Source of the DNA: Pelagibacteraceae bacterium AG-390-A02
GTDB taxonomy: Bacteria > Pseudomonadota > Alphaproteobacteria > Pelagibacterales > Pelagibacteraceae
Direction of reading: 5' to 3'
Length of the DNA stretch: 64,000 nucleotides
Assembly: GCA_003278165.1 (NCBI GenBank)
Contig: QCGU01000001.1
Span: forward strand, 1 to 64,000
Positions within the stretch are counted from its first letter, which is position 1. The number at the start of each line of letters is the position of its first letter. Below are positions 35,189 to 44,095 of this stretch, piece after piece. The notes under the pieces are model-generated. The model saw nothing but the letters and a program-made list of their open reading frames with translations, had not been told where the DNA came from and did not search any database. The translations under genes and the position numbers were made by a program.

Positions 35189-36195
35189 TTTGTTTCAGCT
35201 TTTAATTGTGCTTTTAATGCAAGTTCCATTGAAAGATAAGTTAATTCCTGTGGGCAAGCAGTTTCAGTTCTATTGACTACATCATTAATTAAATTTCTAA
35301 AGTAGGGGAGCTTAATGTTAGAGCAATCGATGTATTTAACTTCTTCATTATTAGCTAAATACAAATGATTACCTTTATCTGATTTTGCTAAATCTGTATA
35401 TTTTCTTATTTCTATATACCCTTTATCTCCAAGGATTAATAATCTTCCATCTCCCCATGTTGGAAGTGCATCTGGAGTAAACCAATCTAATCTAACGTAA
35501 CCATGTCCACCATTACCAGTTAGATTAACCTCTCCAAAATCTTGAAAACCAGGCTTTTCAGTCTTAGTAGTGTTTTCCACAAAAGCATGATTAATTTTTG
35601 CTTCATTTGAATTTGTAAATACTAAAAACTGATGAATTTGATGTGAGCCTATATCAGTAATTATCCCACCATAACTTTCTCTATTATAAAACCAATCAGG
35701 CCTTTCATAATTACCCTGTCTGTGTGGACCGGTTCCAATCGTTTGCTTCACCTTACCAATTTTTCTCTGGTTAACTAATTCTTCAGCTTTTGCAACAGCT
35801 GCAACATGAAATCTTTCTGAAAAATTAACTGACCATATTTTTCCTGTTTCTTTTACTGTTTGTTTAATCTTATTTAATTGGTCTAAAGTAGTACAACCTG
35901 GTTTATCAACCATCACATCTTTTCCATTTTTTAAAGCTTCCATCGAATTATGAGCTCTATCTTTTGGAACTGAAGATATTAAAATCATATCAATAGATGG
36001 ATCATTTAATATTTCTTCCTTTTTTTCTTTTCTTTTAATATTCGGATATTTTGAATTAAATTCTTTTAATGTTAATGGATCACCTTCTGTCCAAAAATAA
36101 TCACATGTGCAACCTTCTTTTAACATTTCATCCAACATGTCAAAGATGTGACCATGGTCTATACCTAGGACACCAAGATTAATTGTTTTTTTCAT
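35185..36195 (-). CDS. Gfo/Idh/MocA family oxidoreductase (second of a pair)
   Basis: A 336-residue relative with N-terminal LGVLGIDHGHIFDMLDEML, a Rossmann strand ISSVPKDRAHNSMEALKNGKDVMVDKPG (Asp-Lys-Pro in place of Glu-Lys-Pro) and a C-terminal domain with GGIITDIGSHQIHQFLVFT. The GIDHGH motif is unusual for the cofactor loop. It overlaps the other oxidoreductase by four bases and follows a TPR-glycosyltransferase-like gene by four, so all are one transcription unit. The two may act on one carbohydrate in sequence. Confidence 0.83.
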   Translation of the reverse strand: MKKTINLGVLGIDHGHIFDMLDEMLKEGCTCDYFWTEGDPLTLKEFNSKYPNIKRKEKKEEILNDPSIDMILISSVPKDRAHNSMEALKNGKDVMVDKPGCTTLDQLNKIKQTVKETGKIWSVNFSERFHVAAVAKAEELVNQRKIGKVKQTIGTGPHRQGNYERPDWFYNRESYGGIITDIGSHQIHQFLVFTNSNEAKINHAFVENTTKTEKPGFQDFGEVNLTGNGGHGYVRLDWFTPDALPTWGDGRLLILGDKGYIEIRKYTDLAKSDKGNHLYLANNEEVKYIDCSNIKLPYFRNLINDVVNRTETACPQELTYLSMELALKAQLKAETK

Positions 36196-36199
36196 TAGA

Positions 36200-37912
36200 T
36201 TACTTGCTATTTATTTTTTTTTTTAAATTTTCATATATTTCTTGCTCAACATCATCCCATCTATCAAAAGCTTTTTGTTGAAATAATTTTAATGATTTAT
36301 ATGGATGCTTATCATTGAAGGCTCCCCATCTCCAATCAGGATGAAGATTTAAAAGTCCCCAAGTTTCTTTATTTAGAGATGCAGCTAGATGAAGGATTGA
36401 CGTGTCTGATGAAATTACCAGGTCTAAATTCAGGATAATTGGAACCATGTCACTTAGACTATAATTTCCAAGGTTTGTAATTTTAGTTTTTTCAAATTTA
36501 AATAAATCTCTTTGCCAAATCTCTTTTTGTAAACAATAATAATTAATATCTAAAGAAAATATCTTACTTAATGATTCTAAAGGTATTGATCTATAAGGTT
36601 CGTTTGGACCTTTGAATGAACCAGACCATGCTATACCAATATTAAGCTTATCTTTATTGAAATATTTAATTGGTAAATTAGACAAATCATTTTTACCAAT
36701 ATCAATTAGTAAATTATGATCAATTTTTTCTTTATAAAAAAATTTTAATAAAGATCCCAAAGATATTTTAAAATCAAATCTTTCATCACCAATATTTTCT
36801 TTTGTAAGAATTTTTAAATTTGGAATATCTTTTTTAAAAATATTAATTAGGTTTTTTTGGACTAAAAAAGTTACGCTTTTTGAAAGTTTTAAAAGTGGAA
36901 TTAAAAATTTTGAAAACTGTACTGTATCTCCAAGTCCTTGTTCGCTATAGACAACAATACTTTTTTGATTAATATTTTCTCCTTGCCATTCTTTTATTTC
37001 ATTAAAAAATGATTTTAATTTAGAATATCTATATTCATAGTATTTCCAACCAGCTTCAAAATTACCCTGAAAAAGATATCGCATACCCAGAAATTGAAAA
37101 TACTCTGGATTATTCAATTCTATTTTTTGAAATTCATCAAGCAAATTTTCTGCTTTATCTTTTTTTCCAATTAAAAAATTAATCTTTATTAATTTTATAA
37201 AAAATTTTAAATCTTTGTTTTTATTGTTTTCTAAAATTTCAATTGCTTCATCTATTTTTTTCTTTTGAATTAAATATTCGGCTTTGTTATACAAAAAATA
37301 GATAATATTTTGGTCAATATTTTTAGCTTTTTCAAAAAAGATATCTGAATTTTTCTCATCTCTTAATTCTAAATAATTTGATAAAAGATTATTGATAATA
37401 AATGTATTATTTGGATCAATTTTTAAAGCATCTAGATAATACTGATTTGCAAGATTTTCTTTTTCTAATTTGCTATAAAGTACACCAACATTATTTAAAG
37501 CTTTCAATTTATCTTTACCATCAAAATTGATACAGTTTTTATAGCACTCAATTGCCTCTTCTATCTTGTTGTTTTGTTCTAAAGCGTATCCAAGTTTATA
37601 ATTATAAGAGGGATTTAATTTATCTATTTCAATTAATTTTTTTGCGTAAAATAAAAGTTTTTTAAAATCGTTCTTTCTCAAGTAAAGTTGTAAAAGATTA
37701 TTTAAGGGCTCAACAAATTTTTCATTTTCTTTTAAAGATTCTAAAAAATTAAATTCTGCATCTTCAAAATTATTTTGCGATAAATAGATAGCACCTTTAA
37801 AGTTCAAGATAATGTATTTATTTTTTTCATTTTGATAAATTTCACAAAGTTTTAGTGCCTTATCAAAATTTTTATTTATTATGCTATCAGCTATTTCTTT
37901 TAAATTTGACAT
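36200..37912 (-). CDS. TPR protein with C-terminal glycosyltransferase-9-like domain
   Basis: A 570-residue protein. The first half is a stack of TPR units (for instance FKGAIYLSQNNFEDAEFNFLESLKENEKF, YKLGYALEQNNKIEEAIECYKNC, ALNNVGVLYSKLEKENLANQYYL). The second half has GWKYYEYRYS, VVYSEQGLGDTVQFSKFLIPLL, NIGIAWSGSFKGPNEPYRSIPLESL and VISSDTSILHLAASL, typical of TPR-linked heptosyltransferase/GT9-like or O-GlcNAc-transferase-like proteins. It probably transfers sugar to a surface glycan or protein. No signal peptide is seen, so it is cytoplasmic. Confidence 0.8.
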   Translation of the reverse strand: MSNLKEIADSIINKNFDKALKLCEIYQNEKNKYIILNFKGAIYLSQNNFEDAEFNFLESLKENEKFVEPLNNLLQLYLRKNDFKKLLFYAKKLIEIDKLNPSYNYKLGYALEQNNKIEEAIECYKNCINFDGKDKLKALNNVGVLYSKLEKENLANQYYLDALKIDPNNTFIINNLLSNYLELRDEKNSDIFFEKAKNIDQNIIYFLYNKAEYLIQKKKIDEAIEILENNKNKDLKFFIKLIKINFLIGKKDKAENLLDEFQKIELNNPEYFQFLGMRYLFQGNFEAGWKYYEYRYSKLKSFFNEIKEWQGENINQKSIVVYSEQGLGDTVQFSKFLIPLLKLSKSVTFLVQKNLINIFKKDIPNLKILTKENIGDERFDFKISLGSLLKFFYKEKIDHNLLIDIGKNDLSNLPIKYFNKDKLNIGIAWSGSFKGPNEPYRSIPLESLSKIFSLDINYYCLQKEIWQRDLFKFEKTKITNLGNYSLSDMVPIILNLDLVISSDTSILHLAASLNKETWGLLNLHPDWRWGAFNDKHPYKSLKLFQQKAFDRWDDVEQEIYENLKKKINSK

Positions 37913-37913
37913 T

Positions 37914-38738
37914 TTAGTAAGAACCTTTTTTTGAAGATCCGTTATAAAATATTTCTTGCAAGTATTGATTTTCTTTTAATCTTAAAGATTTACCCTCTTC
38001 GCTCATTAATGAATTGGTACGATCAATAACTTCGTGATAGTGATATTCATCTTTTCCTCTGGCGATTTGAACACTATTTTTTCCTAAAATTTGTTTAACA
38101 TTAGTTCCTATATAGCTTTGAACCACAAAACCAATTCTTCGATCATTACTTTTATTTATTCCAGAGCCGTGAACTATTTTTGGATGATGTAAGGACATTT
38201 GACCCGCTTTAAGTTCTACTGATTTAACCTCGTTTTCTGGCACCTCTTCTACTGTTTGACCGCGTGTTAATAGGTTTCCTTCATTAAACTTTTGGTTATG
38301 ATCTTTTAGTTCAATATGAGATTTGGGCCACATTCTCATGCAACCATTTTCATTATTAGAATCTGTAATTGCTATCCATGCAGTAACCCAATTATGAGGT
38401 TCCAACCCAATATATTTTGCATCTTGATGATAACTTACAAATCCCTCTTGTTTAGGATTTTTAATAAACAAAGTAGTACTACAAACCAAAATATTTTTTC
38501 CAATAATGCTTTCAACAGCATCAAGAATTTTAGAATTATGAACAATGGCATCTAGTTTGGGAGAGATTAAGTGAGCATTATATCTGCCAGATTTATCAAT
38601 TTCATTTGGCATTTCTTTTTCTATCAATTCTATTTCATTTCTTGCATCAAGAGCCTCTTCTTTGGTCAAAATATCTAAAGGAGCAACATATCCCTCTTCA
38701 TTGTACTGTTTAAGTTGATTTGAATTAAGATAAGTCAT
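37914..38738 (-). CDS. Phytanoyl-CoA dioxygenase (PhyH) family Fe(II)/2-oxoglutarate oxygenase
   Basis: A 274-residue PhyH-type oxygenase. Iron ligands His and Asp are in SYHQDAKYIG and the distal His in KIVHGSGINKSNDRRIGFV, where an Arg would bind 2-oxoglutarate. ENGCMRMWPKSH is a further family block. The HxD carboxylate is present, so this is a hydroxylase type and not a halogenase. It is the first gene of the leftward operon with the TPR-glycosyltransferase and the two oxidoreductases (one-base gap). Substrate unknown. Confidence 0.85.
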   Translation of the reverse strand: MTYLNSNQLKQYNEEGYVAPLDILTKEEALDARNEIELIEKEMPNEIDKSGRYNAHLISPKLDAIVHNSKILDAVESIIGKNILVCSTTLFIKNPKQEGFVSYHQDAKYIGLEPHNWVTAWIAITDSNNENGCMRMWPKSHIELKDHNQKFNEGNLLTRGQTVEEVPENEVKSVELKAGQMSLHHPKIVHGSGINKSNDRRIGFVVQSYIGTNVKQILGKNSVQIARGKDEYHYHEVIDRTNSLMSEEGKSLRLKENQYLQEIFYNGSSKKGSY

Positions 38739-38757
38739 ATTATTTTTTTAAGATTAT

Positions 38758-39546
38758 ATGAGTGCAATTATTACTTCAATATATAACTGTCCTGTAAAAT
38801 CTATTTCATTTCAAAACATTGATAAATGCAAAATCAATAAAAATATTGGGATAGAAGGGGATAGAGTTTTTGCTTTTTCTCAAAATCTTGATTTGGATCA
38901 ATCTAAAGAATTCGAAAAAAATCCTGAAGCAAGAAAAGGAAAATGGAATAAAATTGTAACACTTAAAAATACTCCTGTGTTTAATAAGTATAATTTTTTA
39001 TATGAGAATAATAAGTTAACTTTAACAATTAAAGATAAAGAAATTATTACCATTAATATTAATGACTCTAATGAAAGAGACAATCTTGTAAAAAAATTAA
39101 TTGAATTAGAGGGTTCTTTAAAAAATGATATTAGACTTATGAAAAATGATGAATACCCTTTTTATGATACTTCCATATCTAATAAATCAATGTTTAGAAA
39201 TTCAATTTCTCTTTTAAACATCAATAGCATCAAAGATTTTGAGAATAAAATTGATCAAAAAATTGAAAAATCCATTTTTCGAGGCAATTTATATTTTGAT
39301 GGAATTAAAGCTTGGGAAGAAAGAAATTGGATTGGCAAAACAATAAAAATAAATGATGTTTTGTTTAAAGTTGAAAAAAATATTCCAAGATGTGTTGCTA
39401 TAAACTTAAAACCTAAAACAGATGACAATTCTTTTAATTTACTTAAAACTTTAAAAGAAACTTACGATCATTATGATATGGGTGTTTATTTGACACCTGA
39501 CAATGATGGTGAAATAAATTTATCAGAAAAAATCCTTATGAAATAA
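38758..39546 (+). CDS. MOSC domain protein with N-terminal MOSC beta-barrel
   Basis: A 262-residue protein. The N-terminal ITSIYNCPVKSISFQ and GIEGDRVFAFSQ match the MOSC_N domain found with Mo-cofactor sulfurase and mARC-type proteins. The C-terminal FRGNLYFDGIKAWEERNWIG, then VEKNIPRCVAINLKP and DMGVYLTP, form the MOSC core, with the conserved Cys in PRCVA. It likely binds sulfur or a molybdenum cofactor. It diverges from the PhyH gene with a gap of about 19 bases. Confidence 0.83.
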   Translation: MSAIITSIYNCPVKSISFQNIDKCKINKNIGIEGDRVFAFSQNLDLDQSKEFEKNPEARKGKWNKIVTLKNTPVFNKYNFLYENNKLTLTIKDKEIITININDSNERDNLVKKLIELEGSLKNDIRLMKNDEYPFYDTSISNKSMFRNSISLLNINSIKDFENKIDQKIEKSIFRGNLYFDGIKAWEERNWIGKTIKINDVLFKVEKNIPRCVAINLKPKTDDNSFNLLKTLKETYDHYDMGVYLTPDNDGEINLSEKILMK

Positions 39547-39640
39547 ATATTTGACAACTTAAGATTGAATAAAATTATTTTGAGTGGGTGTACACAGCTT
39601 CTCTAATCTGTCTGTATTAGACTCGCATTAATATTTAAAT
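39547..39640. other. Structured gap between convergent genes (candidate small RNA or terminator region)
   Basis: At 94 bases this is long for this window and lies between two converging genes. On the + strand it holds a perfect TTGACA at 39551-39556, an 8-base palindrome GTGTACAC at 39588-39595, a hairpin TCTAAT / ATTAGA (39602-39607 with 39616-39621), and an A/T stem running into T6 at 39648-39653 inside the end of the MFS gene. No good -10 follows the TTGACA, so a small RNA is only a possibility. Confidence 0.3.
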
Positions 39641-40954
39641 TTAATAATTTTTTATTTCAGGATTATCGTTTATAGAAGTTTCTTCCAATGTTGCAGGAGT
39701 ATCTGGGTCTAATTCTAGCCCAGCAGGTGTAATTGTTGCAGGAATCGGTGTAAATGTTGAGTCTGGGTTTTCAACTGTATCTCTAACTTTCATCCTATAT
39801 AAACCAAATCCACCAATAATTCCATGAGCGATAATTAAAAAAACAAATAAACCGTTTAATCCGAACCATTCCATAAATAAAGAACACAAAATAGGACCAC
39901 TAATTGCACCAACACCAAAAATAAATTGTAAACCTCCTCCAGCTGCTACGAATTTTGATTTTGGAACAAAGTCATTAGTATGAGCAAGATTAAGTGAAAA
40001 CAAAGGAAGACATAAACTTGAATACAGTCCTACAGCAACAAAAAATATAATTTTTCTAAAAGCAAATTCATCCATGTAATAAATATTTTGAATAGGATCA
40101 TTTGAAGTTAGAATTGAAACAAAAGCTAAAAAGGAACTTCCAAAAGTTGTAATTACGATTACTTTTCTTCTATCGAACGTATCTGAGAAATAACCTATTG
40201 GCCCTTGACCAATCACCCCTGCAATTGTTGCAATAAACAAAAGTATTGATGTTTCAACTAAAGTAAATTTTGCAAGTGTTGCATAAACGGATATTAAAGA
40301 AAAGAATGCTGCATGAATAATACCAGTAAAGAATGAACTTAATGAACCTAGCGGTGAAATTTTATACAATTCTTTAATACTTATTGTCTCTATTTTTTTA
40401 AATTTTGGGGCAGGTCTTTTAGTTAATAAAATAGGAACAAGCGCAATAGAAAGTAAAATAGAAACTAAAATAAATGGTTCATAGTCTTCTGGTTTGCTAA
40501 CATTAAGTAACAACATACCTATAGCTAATCCAAAATAGATTACCATCATATAAGCAGATAATAATTGTCCTCTATTTTTATTAGTTGCTCTATCATTTAA
40601 CCAACTTTCAGTTACCACATAACAACTAACTAAACTTATACCCGTTATGAACCTACTAATTGTCCACATGAATGGATTTACATAAACAACCGCAACCAAA
40701 GCACTTAAAGATGCAAGCGAAGCGAATGCAGCAAATACTCTTATATGACCAACTTTTGAAACAAAATTAGGAGTTGTTCTCGAGCCCACAAAATAACCTA
40801 CATAATATCCAGACATGAAGATACCAGTAGTAAAGACACTAAAATCTTCTATTACGGATCTAATACCCATCAACTGCATTTGCAGTCCATGTGCAATCAT
40901 CATCACTCCAATACCTATAAATAAGGCCCAGGATTTTTTTACTTCTTTTTGCAT
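39641..40954 (-). CDS. MFS transporter, YcaD-like
   Basis: A 437-residue major facilitator protein with about 12 membrane segments. GYYVGYFVGSRTTPNFVSKVGHIRVFAAFASL and SRFITGISLVSCYVVTESWLNDRATNKNRGQLLSAYM (read as adjacent blocks) match the YcaD / UPF0226 subgroup, and GYFSDTFDRRKV is the second-half loop. The C-terminus is a soluble, Pro/Thr/Glu-rich tail of about 40 residues. The substrate is unknown. It is followed by no same-strand gene; the convergent MOSC gene is 94 bases away. Confidence 0.87.
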   Translation of the reverse strand: MQKEVKKSWALFIGIGVMMIAHGLQMQLMGIRSVIEDFSVFTTGIFMSGYYVGYFVGSRTTPNFVSKVGHIRVFAAFASLASLSALVAVVYVNPFMWTISRFITGISLVSCYVVTESWLNDRATNKNRGQLLSAYMMVIYFGLAIGMLLLNVSKPEDYEPFILVSILLSIALVPILLTKRPAPKFKKIETISIKELYKISPLGSLSSFFTGIIHAAFFSLISVYATLAKFTLVETSILLFIATIAGVIGQGPIGYFSDTFDRRKVIVITTFGSSFLAFVSILTSNDPIQNIYYMDEFAFRKIIFFVAVGLYSSLCLPLFSLNLAHTNDFVPKSKFVAAGGGLQFIFGVGAISGPILCSLFMEWFGLNGLFVFLIIAHGIIGGFGLYRMKVRDTVENPDSTFTPIPATITPAGLELDPDTPATLEETSINDNPEIKNY

Positions 40955-40985
40955 TTCAAAATTTTAATTCTTAACAAATTGCGGG

Positions 40986-41861
40986 CTAAGTAGTTTTGGT
41001 TTGTGTTTTTTTTATGGCCAATAAAGAATGAATTGCTATCGTGGTTATGATAACTATACCCCCATAGATAGTCTCATTAGAGGGCTGCTCTTTAATAACC
41101 ATCCAAACCCATATTGGTCCAATAATTGTCTCTAAGAGGAAAAATAGATTAACCTCAGCTGCTGTTATAAATCTTGGTGCTATGGTGACTAAGACAAATG
41201 GTATGGCTACACACATCACACACATTACAGGTATATAAAAAAGATCATTTCCAACTAAAGCAAAATCTTTAACAAAGAAAAATGCAAATATTGCAACACA
41301 AGATTTTCCAATTACTGCAGCAGGTACCAAATCAGTCGATTTTGCATATCTTGCAATGTTTGCGTTACAGGCTAATCCAAAAGCAGTTATTAAACCAAAT
41401 AAATCCCCATAAAAATTACCAAGACTTAAGGAGTCGTAGAAAATATAAACACAAGCAACAAAGGTAATTATTATTGCAATCCAAGTTTTATTATCCGGTT
41501 TTTCTTTTAAAAAAATAGCTCCCAAAATTGCTGAGAGCATTGGTGCTAGAGCAACCATTAATAAAGTGTTTGCTACATTGGTGTTTTGTATTGAGATAAT
41601 AAAAGTAATATTACAAATAGAAAAACTAATTACATAAAAAATTCCTGGGTAACCAATTTTAAACAATGCTTTTAAGAAATTATTTTTATAAAAAAAAAGA
41701 AGACCAATTAGAACTACTACAAATGGAATTGCCCCTCTGTAAAAAAGCATTCCCCAAGTATCAATATTTGATAATCTTATTAATAAAGAGTCTGGAGTTA
41801 TAAACATAACTCCTATGAAAGCCATTAACGAACCTTTTTGTTGATTAGTTAAATTATTCAA
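40986..41861 (-). CDS. EamA / DMT-superfamily permease (gsh operon)
   Basis: A 291-residue membrane protein with two EamA halves: FIGVMFITPDSLLIRLSNIDTWGMLFYRGAIPF in pieces, IFLKEKPDNKTWIAI closing the first half and APRFITAAEVNLFFLLETIIGPIWVWMV in the second. It overlaps the end of gshB by four bases, so it belongs to the glutathione operon and could move a thiol or amino acid, though EamA substrates cannot be predicted. Confidence 0.85.
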   Translation of the reverse strand: MNNLTNQQKGSLMAFIGVMFITPDSLLIRLSNIDTWGMLFYRGAIPFVVVLIGLLFFYKNNFLKALFKIGYPGIFYVISFSICNITFIISIQNTNVANTLLMVALAPMLSAILGAIFLKEKPDNKTWIAIIITFVACVYIFYDSLSLGNFYGDLFGLITAFGLACNANIARYAKSTDLVPAAVIGKSCVAIFAFFFVKDFALVGNDLFYIPVMCVMCVAIPFVLVTIAPRFITAAEVNLFFLLETIIGPIWVWMVIKEQPSNETIYGGIVIITTIAIHSLLAIKKTQTKTT

Positions 41862-42781
41862 ACTTTAAGTTCTTTCCAAAAAGTTTTAGCTAAATTTTTA
41901 CCAGATAGATCAAAAAGTGTTTTAAGTCCAGTTGGAGATGTTACATTTATATCTCCATTAAGTTTTTGATCTATAAAATCAATTCCTGCAAAAAAAATAT
42001 TTTCTTTTTTTAAATCTTTTGCAATTAATTTTGAAATTTTATTTTCTAATTTTGTTAAATTAATATTAATTGGCTTAGCACCTTTACTCATATTACTTAG
42101 AAAAGATCCTTTCTTAGGAACTCTAGAGATTGCACCGCAAACTTTTCCATTAATTATAAAAACTCTTTTATCTCCTTTATTAATCTTGGATAAAAATTTT
42201 TGACACATTATATGATCATGTTTTTTTATAAATTTATTTATAAGTTTTGAATTAAATTTATTTAATAAGTGAATATCATTTCCACTATAACTGTGAATAG
42301 GTTTGATAATTATTTTTTTATTTTTTTTAATAAATTTTTTGATTTCATTTATATCCCGAGAAAAAAGTGTATCAGGCATATATTTTAGATACTTGGTGGA
42401 ATATAGTTTTTCAGAAATATTTCTTATAGATGTTGGGTTATTTATTATTTTAACTTTATTTTTAATAAAATCTAAAATGTAAGTTGTTGAAATGTATTCC
42501 AAATTAAATGGTGGATCTTGACGGATTAGAATAAACTTACATTTTGTAAGGTCTAAAGTTTGTTCTTTAATGATTTTGTAAAATTTCTTGTTTTGATAAT
42601 TAAACTTAATAAAGAAGCCTTTAGCTAAAACTTTTTTGTTAATTATTGATAGATTTTTTGGGTCGTAATAAAAAATCTTATATTTGTTCTGTATTTCGTT
42701 AGCTAAAAAAACACTAGTATCAGTTAAAGGGTTTAGGGTGGAGGGATGATTTCCTTGAACAGCTACTATTTTATTTGTCAT
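41858..42781 (-). CDS. gshB: Glutathione synthetase
   Basis: ATP-grasp enzyme joining glycine to gamma-glutamylcysteine, 307 residues. FILIRQDPPFNLEYISTTYIL, INNPTSIRNISEKLYSTKYL, KPIHSYSGNDIHLL and a C-terminal FAGIDFIDQKLNGDINVTSPTGLKTL (blocks read in order) match prokaryotic GshB. The ATG overlaps the gshA stop by 11 bases. The chain is Lys/Asn-rich but keeps all family blocks. It is a glycine consumer, relevant to the glycine theme of the window. Confidence 0.9.
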   Translation of the reverse strand: MTNKIVAVQGNHPSTLNPLTDTSVFLANEIQNKYKIFYYDPKNLSIINKKVLAKGFFIKFNYQNKKFYKIIKEQTLDLTKCKFILIRQDPPFNLEYISTTYILDFIKNKVKIINNPTSIRNISEKLYSTKYLKYMPDTLFSRDINEIKKFIKKNKKIIIKPIHSYSGNDIHLLNKFNSKLINKFIKKHDHIMCQKFLSKINKGDKRVFIINGKVCGAISRVPKKGSFLSNMSKGAKPININLTKLENKISKLIAKDLKKENIFFAGIDFIDQKLNGDINVTSPTGLKTLFDLSGKNLAKTFWKELKV

Positions 42782-44066
42782 ATAATTCTTCTAGATTTTC
42801 ATTTTTTGAAAATTTACTAATCATATGATCTGCATTTGTAGTTTTGTTATCAACTACATTTTGCAAGTGATTTAAGAAGATGGTTTCGTTATTTCCTTTT
42901 TTACTAATGATATCTCTTTTCTCTAATCCTTTTCTAGATATGTCCAAAAGAGAAGAAGTCCAATACAATAAGTCTTTACCCATTAATTGAGTATTAAATC
43001 CTTTTTGTGGAGCATCTAAATAAGCATTGATAATTTTATCTGTTTCCCATGCAGAGACTAATTCGTATGCTTCATCTAAATTTCCATACAACATACCAAT
43101 ATTAAAAGCTGGTCCAGCACATAGGCAATCCCAACCACATGTATCCATAGATCTAAGCTCTATATATTTCTTTAATCTATTTTCAGTAAAGATAGTACTC
43201 AAGTGTGTTGTTAGATCAGACTCTGTTGGAAGTCTATTTCCTATCTCTTCAATTTTTCCATCCATAAAATCTTTAAATATATATTTTCTTCCTGAAATAT
43301 ATTGATCATTATGTTGAATAAATAGAATTGGAAAGTTCATCACAAATTCTGCATATTTATCAAAATCTAAATTTTCAAAAAATAATTTAGGCAAACCTCC
43401 TCTTGAAGTACTTTGCCATACTTTAGATCTGTAGGATAAATAATTACTATTCTTTTTCTCAACTATTGAAGAGTTTGCAAACAATGCAATTGAAATTGGG
43501 ACAATAGAATTAACTAATTTAAATTTTTTAATAAAATCTCCCTCTGAATTGTAATCAATATTTAATTGTGTGCCACATGTTCGATACATCATATCTAAAC
43601 TAAGTTCTCCACCTAGAGGCATATCTTTTGTCATTAACTCATAACGTTTCTTTGGATTTTTTGGAATATCTTCTAATTTTGAAATAGGATCAAAGCCTGC
43701 ACTAACTATTTTAATACCTAATTTTTTTGTTACTTGTTTTAATTCAAATAAATAATCTTGAGACTCTGCACAAGCTTCATGCATATGGTTTAACTTATCA
43801 CCTGATAATTCAATTTGATTGCCAGGTTCTAGTGTTATATTTTTACCACCTTTATTGAGACCAATAATATTTTTTTTCTCAAAAACAGGGTTCCAGCCAA
43901 ACTCAGTCAAGGCTGTAAACATTTCTTTTACTTTTGGATAATCAATTCTTTTATTATCTTTAGTGTTGAACAAAAATTTTTCGTGTTCAATTCCGATTTT
44001 AAAGTCTTTTGTTTCTTTAATACCTGACTGAAAATATTCTACGATTTGCTCTTTAGTTTTAATCAT
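42771..44066 (-). CDS. gshA: Glutamate-cysteine ligase (plant/alphaproteobacterial type)
   Basis: First step of glutathione synthesis, 431 residues. FKIGIEHEKFLFN, ITLEPGNQIELSG, MHEACAESQDYLFELK, MYRTCGTQLNIDYNSEGDF and YIELRSMDTCGWDCLC are the hallmarks of the class used by plants and alphaproteobacteria. It is the first gene of the leftward gshA-gshB-EamA group; an HD-domain gene ends 29 bases upstream on the same strand. Confidence 0.93.
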   Translation of the reverse strand: MIKTKEQIVEYFQSGIKETKDFKIGIEHEKFLFNTKDNKRIDYPKVKEMFTALTEFGWNPVFEKKNIIGLNKGGKNITLEPGNQIELSGDKLNHMHEACAESQDYLFELKQVTKKLGIKIVSAGFDPISKLEDIPKNPKKRYELMTKDMPLGGELSLDMMYRTCGTQLNIDYNSEGDFIKKFKLVNSIVPISIALFANSSIVEKKNSNYLSYRSKVWQSTSRGGLPKLFFENLDFDKYAEFVMNFPILFIQHNDQYISGRKYIFKDFMDGKIEEIGNRLPTESDLTTHLSTIFTENRLKKYIELRSMDTCGWDCLCAGPAFNIGMLYGNLDEAYELVSAWETDKIINAYLDAPQKGFNTQLMGKDLLYWTSSLLDISRKGLEKRDIISKKGNNETIFLNHLQNVVDNKTTNADHMISKFSKNENLEELYDK

Positions 44067-44095
44067 GGCTTCTAATTAGTGATTTATAAATAAAT

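Noticed and set aside
37914..38738. Halogenase of the SyrB2 type
   Set aside because: The iron-binding carboxylate (Asp of HQD) is present; halogenases have Ala or Gly there.
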